Origin: Akkermansiaceae bacterium UBA1315
Lineage (GTDB): Bacteria > Verrucomicrobiota > Verrucomicrobiia > Verrucomicrobiales > Akkermansiaceae
Length of the DNA stretch: 12,478 nt
Assembly (NCBI GenBank): GCA_002307065.1
Contig: DBTN01000040.1
Location: forward strand, 102,879 to 115,356
Direction: 5' to 3'
A program made the position numbers and the translations under genes. The notes beneath the pieces were generated by a model that did not search any database, was not told the origin of the DNA, and saw nothing but the letters and a program-made list of their open reading frames with translations. Below, in pieces: positions 5,481 to 11,350 of this stretch; positions within the stretch are counted from its first letter, which is position 1, and every line of letters starts with the position of its first letter.

Positions 5481-6743
5481 ATGCAAACCGACCCAAAGCA
5501 TCGCTGGAAAATTGAGTCCATGCTTGGAGGGCTCGCGTTGCTTCTGCTCCTTGTCGGCTGCGTGGCGGTGATGCGGCCCTTTTTGTCGGCATTGATGTGG
5601 GCGATCGTCTTGGCGTATTCGATGAATCCGCTGCAGAATACGTTTATTAAGTGGTTTCGTTCGCGGACTTTGGCCGCATGTCTGGTGACGCTCACGTTGA
5701 CCGTAACCTTGGCGGGACCGATCGTTTTGATCGGTTTCAGCTTGGCCGAGGACGGAAAGGCATTGGCGGACGCTTCGCGAAAATGGTTTTTGGCCGCGCC
5801 GGAACAACCGCCGGAGTGGATGGAAAACACACCGTTGGTCGGTGACGAACTCGCAGGTTATTGGACCAGTTTCACCGACGGTCGCAAACGCTGGCTCGAT
5901 CAGATCGACGAAGCCGCTGCGGATGATCTTCCCCGTCCAAAAGTGGTGGTGGAAAATGGGGAGGATGTAGTCGTTTCGGAAACGCCGCCACCGTTGCGCG
6001 ATGTCGATGCTGACGAAACGGTGGTAAAGCCGGAATCGCCGCAACTGATGATGCTGCTCGGTAGGTCGATCGCTTGGGCGAGGACCGGTTTGATCACCAT
6101 TGGGCTCGGCGTTTTCCATGGCGTTGCGGAAGTGTTGCTCAGTGCTTTTTTGGCGTTTTTCCTGCTGCGGCATGCGCCGGTTTTGGCGGAACGATTGAAT
6201 GTGGCGGTCGACCGGTTGGCCGCCGGGCGAGGGCATCGGCTGATCACCGTCGCGGCGGATACTGTTCGCGGCGTGGTTTATGGATTCATCGGTACGGCGC
6301 TGGTGCAGGCGGCGGTGGCGGGGCTCGGTTTTTGGGTGGCGGGTGTCCCGGGAGCGGTATTGCTGGCGGCGTTGACGTTTTTTTTCGCCGTGATTCCGTT
6401 TGGCCCGCCGATCATCTGGATCCCTTCAGCGCTGTGGCTTTTCTCGCAGGGCGAAACCGGGTGGGGGATCTTCATGCTGATTTGGGGAACGTTTGCGATC
6501 AGTGGCGTGGATAACGTGCTGCGGCCGATTTTGATCAGCCAAGGCAGCAAGATGCCGTTCGTGTTGATTTTCTGTGGCGTGGTCGGCGGAGCTATCGCAT
6601 TTGGTTTGGTCGGCGTGTTCCTCGGTCCGACCTTGCTGGCGGTGGCATTCCGCCTGATTGAGGAGTGGTCGGGCGATCCGGATTCGTTGGAACGGGAAAT
6701 TTCGGCGACTCGTGACAGTTCGGGATTGCAGGAAGGCGTCTGA
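5481..6743 (+). CDS. AI-2E family transporter (TqsA/YdiK/UPF0118 type)
   Basis: This 420-residue polytopic membrane protein has hydrophobic segments at about 14-31, 34-50, 63-87, 203-229, 266-287, 290-320, 326-340 and 359-392. That pattern, with GVDNVLRPILI (about 342-352) and GLVGVFLGPTLLAV near the C-terminus, is typical of the AI-2E exporter family (about 350-370 residues). Members have been linked to export of autoinducer-2 or other small molecules or to Na+/H+ exchange. The substrate here cannot be read. It is longer than usual because the extramembrane loop between helices 3 and 4 carries an acidic, proline-rich insertion (about 150-187, with VVVENGEDVVV and RDVDADETVV). The ATG at 5481 begins a plausible short cytoplasmic tail. 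The serine hydrolase gene starts 16 bp downstream, so co-transcription is likely. Confidence 0.85.
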   Translation: MQTDPKHRWKIESMLGGLALLLLLVGCVAVMRPFLSALMWAIVLAYSMNPLQNTFIKWFRSRTLAACLVTLTLTVTLAGPIVLIGFSLAEDGKALADASRKWFLAAPEQPPEWMENTPLVGDELAGYWTSFTDGRKRWLDQIDEAAADDLPRPKVVVENGEDVVVSETPPPLRDVDADETVVKPESPQLMMLLGRSIAWARTGLITIGLGVFHGVAEVLLSAFLAFFLLRHAPVLAERLNVAVDRLAAGRGHRLITVAADTVRGVVYGFIGTALVQAAVAGLGFWVAGVPGAVLLAALTFFFAVIPFGPPIIWIPSALWLFSQGETGWGIFMLIWGTFAISGVDNVLRPILISQGSKMPFVLIFCGVVGGAIAFGLVGVFLGPTLLAVAFRLIEEWSGDPDSLEREISATRDSSGLQEGV

Positions 6744-6759
6744 TGGGCGACTCCGCTGC

Positions 6760-7890
6760 ATGGCAGTAGCTCCGTCGGTGCTGGGTGAGGTGGTCGAAGT
6801 GTTCGAGCGGAATTTCCGCGAACGCGGCGAATTGGGCGCGTCGGTGAGTGTCTGGTGGAATGGGGTGGAAATGCTCTCGCTGGGCGAAGGCTGGTGTGAG
6901 CGGGAAAAGCTCAGACCGTGGACGGAAAAAACGCTGATTCCGGTTTACTCGGCGACGAAATCGCTGTCGGCCGCGACCTTGTTATTGGCACTGGAGCAAA
7001 ACGGTTTCGCTCCGGAAACGTTGGTCCGCGAGGTGTGGGAAACATTTCCGTTAGAACGGGCGACGTTTGCCCAGTTGCTTTCGCATCAATGCGGGCTGGC
7101 GGCACTCGATGAGAAAGCGAGCTTGTGGGATCATGAGCAAGTCGTGGCGGCGATCGAAGTGCAGACGCCTGCGTGGGAATGGGGAACCGGTCATGGGTAT
7201 CACCCGCGGACGTTTGGCGCGTTGGTCGAGGAACCGGTCCGGCGGCTGACCGGCACGACCTTGGGCGAATTTTTCCGACGGGAGATTGCTGAACCTCTGG
7301 ACCTGGATTTTTGGATCGGTTTGCCGGAAACGGAATGGCATCGGGTCGCCAAACTTTATCCGGGAAAAGCGGATGCATCTGATCTGGCGGACGGATTTTA
7401 CGCGGCGTTTAACAAACCCGGATCGCTGACACGGCGTGCGTTCGGATCGCCAAGCGGCGTGCAATCGGTGGCGGAAATGAACGACTCCAAAGCTTGGTCC
7501 GCGGGGTTTCCGGCGATGGGTGGAGTGGGGACGGCATCGGCCTTGGCGAGATTTTATCAGGCGGCGATCGGTGCGATCCAGAGTCCGTTTTCGGATGAAA
7601 TCCGGCATTCGCTCGCGAGCTTGCAGATTTCCGGCGACGACAAAGTTTTGTTAAAACCGACGGCTTTCACCTGTGGTTGCCAGCGCGATCCGCTGGATGA
7701 AACCGGTAAAAAACTTCGGCATTTGTATGGCAGTTCGGTCGAAGCGTTTGGTCATCCCGGCGCAGGTGGAAGTCACGCATTGGGTGATCCGCAGTCCGGG
7801 ATTTCGTTTGCTTATACCATGAATCAGATGGAGCTAAGCGTGATGCCCGGCGCGAAGTGCGTGGAAATGGTGACGGCTTTGTTTGCCTGA
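6760..7890 (+). CDS. Beta-lactamase-fold serine hydrolase (class C/EstB-like)
   Basis: This 376-residue protein has the penicillin-binding/beta-lactamase class C fold. The SxxK motif is YSATKS with Ser64 and Lys67. The second catalytic motif is probably Tyr147-His148-Pro in GHGYHPRTFGALVEE, and the KTG-like box is replaced by His332-Pro-Gly in FGHPGAGGSHALGDP. That combination (SxxK, YxH/YxN, HxG) is usual for the EstB-type esterase/peptidase relatives rather than true beta-lactamases. I see no signal peptide, so it is probably cytoplasmic, which also argues against a resistance role. The ATG at 6760 is chosen because it falls 16 bp after the preceding stop. An in-frame ATG at 6658 would lie inside the upstream gene. 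The natural substrate (ester or amide) is unknown. The P-loop kinase follows after 27 bp. Confidence 0.85.
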   Translation: MAVAPSVLGEVVEVFERNFRERGELGASVSVWWNGVEMLSLGEGWCEREKLRPWTEKTLIPVYSATKSLSAATLLLALEQNGFAPETLVREVWETFPLERATFAQLLSHQCGLAALDEKASLWDHEQVVAAIEVQTPAWEWGTGHGYHPRTFGALVEEPVRRLTGTTLGEFFRREIAEPLDLDFWIGLPETEWHRVAKLYPGKADASDLADGFYAAFNKPGSLTRRAFGSPSGVQSVAEMNDSKAWSAGFPAMGGVGTASALARFYQAAIGAIQSPFSDEIRHSLASLQISGDDKVLLKPTAFTCGCQRDPLDETGKKLRHLYGSSVEAFGHPGAGGSHALGDPQSGISFAYTMNQMELSVMPGAKCVEMVTALFA

Positions 7891-7917
7891 CCGCTTCGCG
7901 AAAGGTATGACATTCCC

Positions 7918-8424
7918 ATGATTTCCGATCACGCGCTGCATTTGGTTTTCGGTCCGCCCGCATCGGGGAAAACGACGTATGCGCGGGAGCTCGCGAGGCA
8001 GCTTGGCGCTTGTCTGTTAGATAGCGATGAGGTCACCGAGCGATTGGTGAGAGCTGGGCTGAAAATGGCGGGAAGAAATCCGGATGATCGAGACTCGGAC
8101 GCTTATAAAAGGGTTTATCGAGATGTGGTTTACGAAACGCTTTTTGACTTGGCGTCCTCAAATCTGAAGAGCGTGCCGGTTGTGATGGCGGGGCCTTTTA
8201 CCCGTGAGGGGGGCGACAAGGATTGGCCGCAGCGGTTGGAAGAACGTTTCGGGGTGTTGCCCGAATTTCATTTCGTCTGGTGCCCGGCGGACGTTCGGAA
8301 AGAGCGGGTGGTCAAACGTGGTGAAGACCGCGATCTTCCCAAACTGGCGGACTGGGAAAATTACGTGAAAACCTGTCGCGATGAACCGCCGGTTTTCCCG
8401 CATCGTTGGGTTGCTACCGGTTGA
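7918..8424 (+). CDS. Small P-loop kinase-like ATPase (AAA_33 type)
   Basis: This 168-residue protein begins with a Walker A motif, GPPASGKTT (residues 12-20, Lys18). DSD follows at 35-37, placed like the substrate/Mg-binding acid of small-molecule kinases. VVMAGPFTREGG at 88-99 resembles the Walker B strand region. The C-terminal part, ADVRKERVVKRGEDRD (about 124-139), resembles the arginine-bearing lid of AAA_33 kinases such as gluconate or nucleoside kinases and zeta-like enzymes. The substrate cannot be assigned. It starts 27 bp after the serine hydrolase and ends the long plus-strand run. Its last 11 bases overlap the end of the convergent NahK-like gene, and stop codons of both genes fall in that overlap. 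A free-standing zeta toxin is unlikely: there is no antitoxin-like partner next to it. Confidence 0.75.
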   Translation: MISDHALHLVFGPPASGKTTYARELARQLGACLLDSDEVTERLVRAGLKMAGRNPDDRDSDAYKRVYRDVVYETLFDLASSNLKSVPVVMAGPFTREGGDKDWPQRLEERFGVLPEFHFVWCPADVRKERVVKRGEDRDLPKLADWENYVKTCRDEPPVFPHRWVATG

Positions 8425-9514
8425 GTGCTCGCTGGACGATCGTTTCCATTTCGAAAAACGTTTCTTCGATCGCCAGCACGAGACCGAACTGGTTCCGGCA
8501 GCGGTCGAGATTGTGCTGAGGTCGATTCGTTTTGAAATAAACGTCGCCCTGGAGAAAATCAGTTAGAAAGCGGATGCCGCATTCGAGCGTCAGAAGTTTT
8601 CCGGAAAACGTGAGATGGGATTTTTCGGCTTCGTTCAGAAAGTCCGCGCTGTCGAGATAACCGGTGACGAGCGATTCAAACCGGTCGAGCCGTACCTGGA
8701 GGTGCGGTGCCGTTCCGTCATCTTCGCGTGACGACGGAACCATGCTGCGGACCATGTCGCCGAAGTCGTAGAGCGCGGAGCCGGGCATGGTCGTGTCGAG
8801 ATCGATGACACAGACGCCTTCATCGGTCGTTTCATCGAGAAGGATGTTGTTCAGTTTCGTGTCGTTGTGCGTGACGCGTTCGGGGATGCTTCCGCGATCG
8901 ATCAGGTCGATCAAAACCGGGCAATCGGCCGCACGGGCGCGGGCGAATTCGATTTCCGTGGCGACCGATGAAGCACGATCAAAAGCGTCGCTGGCGATCG
9001 CGGCTTCGAGCGCCTGCAGGCGTTTGGGCGTGTGATGGAAATTCGGGATCGTTTCGTGAAGACGTTCCCCGGGAAGATCTGCGGCGAGTTTTTGAAAGGC
9101 TCCGATGGATTTCGCCGCTTCGTAGGCTTGCGGATTCGACTCGATTTCGTCGTAGCCGCGCGCGCGTTCGATGAATGGATACGTCCGCCAGAAATGCCCG
9201 TCGACATCGATGGCGAAAGGTCTGCCATCGCGGGCGGGGACACACGTGAGCGTGCGACGATACGCATCGGGATGGTTTTCTGCGATCAACCGGTCGAGCG
9301 AATGTCGCGTGACGCGTTCAATGTTTTCCATCAAACGGATCGGATCGTTGAAGACGTTTGGATTGATGCGTTGGTGAATGTAACGAACCGGTGAACCGGC
9401 GTGGCTGTACCACGCGCAGTAGGTGTCGTTGATGTGGCCGGAGCCATAGGCGGTCGCCTTCACGAAATCCGCGCGCATGTCAAAAAGCGTCGAAACTTGG
9501 CGGAGATCGTGCAT
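8414..9514 (-). CDS. N-acetylhexosamine 1-kinase-like phosphotransferase
   Basis: This 366-residue protein belongs to the APH/choline-kinase-like superfamily and closely resembles the remembered sequence of Bifidobacterium longum NahK (LnpB, 359 residues). Matching stretches include YGSGHINDTY, WRTYPFIE, ETIPNFHHTPKR, GSIPERVTHNDTKLNNIL, VIDLDTTMPGSALYDFGD and FSGKLLTLECGIRF, then GDVYF and RPQHNLDR. The catalytic Asp of the HND motif is Asp218, and the metal-binding Asp of IDLDT is Asp238. NahK phosphorylates GlcNAc or GalNAc at the anomeric position to give the 1-phosphate. Similar genes in Bacteroidota and Akkermansia are often labelled MdsC or aminoglycoside phosphotransferase. The ATG at 9514 lies 10 bp after the stop of the nucleotidyltransferase gene, so the pair is an operon. 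The exact sugar is inferred by similarity. Resistance to aminoglycosides is not expected. Confidence 0.85.
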   Translation of the reverse strand: MHDLRQVSTLFDMRADFVKATAYGSGHINDTYCAWYSHAGSPVRYIHQRINPNVFNDPIRLMENIERVTRHSLDRLIAENHPDAYRRTLTCVPARDGRPFAIDVDGHFWRTYPFIERARGYDEIESNPQAYEAAKSIGAFQKLAADLPGERLHETIPNFHHTPKRLQALEAAIASDAFDRASSVATEIEFARARAADCPVLIDLIDRGSIPERVTHNDTKLNNILLDETTDEGVCVIDLDTTMPGSALYDFGDMVRSMVPSSREDDGTAPHLQVRLDRFESLVTGYLDSADFLNEAEKSHLTFSGKLLTLECGIRFLTDFLQGDVYFKTNRPQHNLDRCRNQFGLVLAIEETFFEMETIVQRALNR

Positions 9515-9524
9515 GGAAAAGGAG

Positions 9525-10430
9525 TTAGACGAGCGGGGAAGGATATTCGCCGGATTCGATGAGCGTGTGGATCGCGGCGACGACCGCCGGTTTGTCGTCG
9601 GGGTAGGTGATGCCGAACCAGTGACCGGTGGTCTCCAGGACCTTGCAGTCGCCTTTTCCCGACTGGATGAGCGAGTCGGCGACGGATGGAATGTAGCACT
9701 CGGATTTTTCCTCGCGGCCTCGTTCGGCGAGAAACGCGACGAACTCCGATTCCAGGTGATCCATAAAGTCCGGGGAAAACGCCCAGAAGTTCATCGAAAC
9801 CGGTGTGTCTTCCGGGAGTTCGCGGCGGCTGCCATCCAGGGCGTTGCCGCGGACTTTTCCATCCGATTCGCGTTCGATTTTCACGAATTCTTCGACGCGG
9901 GTGAGGAAGCCGTTTTCGTCCGATCCGCAGATCCCGCGATTCACGTCGCCGTGGTCCGAGAGCGTGTTTCGCAGGGGATAACCGACCATCGCGTGGTGGG
10001 ATTTTCCGGCGGAACCGGATTGGAAAAAGTCGGCGGCGCGCTGGTAGGCGTCGTAGCCATAAAAGTCGTCCGCATTGATCACCGCGAAGTTTTCCCGGAT
10101 CAAATCGCGAGCAGCGCGGACCGCGTGAGCGGTGCCCCACGGTTTGACGCGGCCTTCGGGAACGGTGAATCCCGCAGGAAGGTCGCCGAGATTTTGGTAG
10201 GCGTAATCGACCTGGATGCGATCAGCGAAACGGGTTCCGATGCCCTGCTTAAAAGCGTCCGCAAAGTCCTCCCGAATGATAAAGATCACCCGGCCAAAAC
10301 CGGCGCGGATCGCGTCGAAAACCGAGTAGTCCAGCACGGTTTCGCCGTGAGGGCCCATCGGGTCCATTTGTTTCAGGCCGCCGTATCGGCTGCCCATGCC
10401 AGCGGCGAGAACGAGAAGGGTAGGTTTCAT
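9525..10430 (-). CDS. Sugar-1-phosphate nucleotidyltransferase (NTP_transferase family)
   Basis: This 301-residue protein starts with the nucleotide-binding signature LVLAAGMGSRYGGLKQ (about 6-21), a variant of the GxGTR...PK loop with Lys20. It continues with KPWGTAHAV (about 96-104) and FAVINADDFYG (115-125), where Asp121/Asp122 probably bind the metal. SMNFWAFSPDF and WFGITYPDDKP follow later. Enzymes of this family join a sugar 1-phosphate with an NTP to give an NDP-sugar and pyrophosphate. The gene is the first of a two-gene operon with a NahK-like anomeric kinase. The simplest reading is that it converts the kinase product to UDP- or another NDP-sugar, as the partner uridylyltransferase does in the bifidobacterial lnp cluster. 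Its base and sugar specificity cannot be read. No left-handed beta-helix acetyltransferase domain is present, so it is not a GlmU fusion. The ATG at 10430 fits the family start. Confidence 0.85.
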   Translation of the reverse strand: MKPTLLVLAAGMGSRYGGLKQMDPMGPHGETVLDYSVFDAIRAGFGRVIFIIREDFADAFKQGIGTRFADRIQVDYAYQNLGDLPAGFTVPEGRVKPWGTAHAVRAARDLIRENFAVINADDFYGYDAYQRAADFFQSGSAGKSHHAMVGYPLRNTLSDHGDVNRGICGSDENGFLTRVEEFVKIERESDGKVRGNALDGSRRELPEDTPVSMNFWAFSPDFMDHLESEFVAFLAERGREEKSECYIPSVADSLIQSGKGDCKVLETTGHWFGITYPDDKPAVVAAIHTLIESGEYPSPLV

Positions 10431-10471
10431 GAAGAAAAAATAGACGCCCGCTCTGGACCGTCACAGGGGAA

Positions 10472-10500
10472 TTTATGGGCGAATGCGATCCGACCTGCAA
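10472..10500 (-). promoter_or_regulatory. Possible promoter of the kinase/nucleotidyltransferase operon
   Basis: On the minus strand TTGCAG (10500-10495) is followed, after exactly 17 bases, by CATAAA (10477-10472), about 41 bases upstream of the ATG at 10430. Spacing and position are right for a sigma70-type promoter, but the -35 match is only partial. No Shine-Dalgarno is evident before the start. A weak GCGGAGA/TCTCGC hairpin lies at 10513-10529. Confidence 0.3.
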
Positions 10501-10560
10501 TTCCCGAGTCGAGCGGAGAAAAATCTCGCATGACCTGGCCGGTTCGGGCGGGATGGCGAG

Positions 10561-11346
10561 GTGGATTCGGCCTTTTTAGAAATTGAAAACGCGACCGTGT
10601 GGCGCGGCGATACGACGGCGCTGCGGGACTTTTCCCTCAATCTTTTTCAACAGGAAAGCGTCGCGGTTCTTGGCCCGAACGGTGCCGGGAAAAGCACGCT
10701 TTTGAAAATGCTGACGGGCGAATTGCGAGCCGAAGCGAAGCCGGAAACCTCGTGCCGGGTTTTCGGGGAAGAGCTTTGGTCGTTGGAAGAAATCCGCCAC
10801 CGGATCGGCGTGGTGATGCCGGAAGAGGTCGCCCGGTTTGAAGGGGATGAGATCGCTCGCGACGCGGTCCTGTCGTCGCTGCGTGGAGCGTACGGTCGGA
10901 CGCGCGACATGAAATTTTCCCGATTGGAAAAAGCGCGGGCGCAAGCGGCGATGGAGTCGATGGGCGTGGCGGGGTTGGCGACGCGGGAATTCCGCGCGCT
11001 TTCGTCCGGTGAAAAACGCAGGTTTTTGATCGCCCGGGCGCTGGTGCACGACCCGGAAGTTCTGGTGCTCGATGAACCGTCGACGGCGCTGGATTTCGCT
11101 GCGGCGATCCAGTTGACCGGTTTGTTCCAAGCCCTGCTCGACGCCGGTCGGACCCTGGTGTTGGTGACGCATCATCCGGGAGAAATTCCCCCGGGCATTG
11201 AGCGGATCGTTTTGCTGCGAGATGGAACTATTTTCGCCGACGGGCCGAAGCAAGCGGTGCTCACTTCCGCGAGTCTAACAGAACTCTACGACGTGCCGCT
11301 TCGGGTCCGCTGGTCGCAAGGTTGGTGCGAGGTGAGGCCGGGTTGA
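10561..11346 (+). CDS. Stand-alone ABC transporter ATP-binding protein (ModF/YlmA-like)
   Basis: This is a single ABC ATPase domain of 261 residues. Walker A is GPNGAGKST (38-46), the signature is LSSGEKRRF (147-155), Walker B is VLVLDEPS (167-174, Glu172), the D-loop is STALD and the switch histidine is in VTHH (His204). The long insertion after Walker A and the THHPGEIPPGIERI ending resemble the COG1119 group (YlmA/ModF, sometimes labelled photorepair PhrA) rather than a classical importer ATPase. No permease or binding-protein gene is adjacent, so it may pair with subunits coded elsewhere or not transport at all. The GTG at 10561 is the only sensible start before the conserved FLEIENATVWRGDTTALRD opening. 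An ATG at 10554 is out of frame. It ends 4 bp from the convergent GH63 gene. Confidence 0.85.
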   Translation: MDSAFLEIENATVWRGDTTALRDFSLNLFQQESVAVLGPNGAGKSTLLKMLTGELRAEAKPETSCRVFGEELWSLEEIRHRIGVVMPEEVARFEGDEIARDAVLSSLRGAYGRTRDMKFSRLEKARAQAAMESMGVAGLATREFRALSSGEKRRFLIARALVHDPEVLVLDEPSTALDFAAAIQLTGLFQALLDAGRTLVLVTHHPGEIPPGIERIVLLRDGTIFADGPKQAVLTSASLTELYDVPLRVRWSQGWCEVRPG

Positions 11347-11350
11347 GCGA

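Noticed and set aside
6760..7890. True beta-lactamase (antibiotic resistance)
   Set aside because: The HPG box replaces KTG/KSG and no signal peptide is visible, so an esterase/peptidase relative is more likely.
7918..8424. Zeta-type toxin of a toxin-antitoxin pair
   Set aside because: The P-loop and kinase lid fit small-molecule kinases equally well, no small antitoxin-like gene is adjacent, and the gene closes a metabolic operon.
8414..9514. Aminoglycoside resistance phosphotransferase
   Set aside because: Detailed motif match is to N-acetylhexosamine kinase, and the operon partner is a sugar nucleotidyltransferase.
9477..10586. 369-residue plus-strand open frame opposite the nucleotidyltransferase
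   Set aside because: It is a shadow of the conserved minus-strand gene with no domain of its own.
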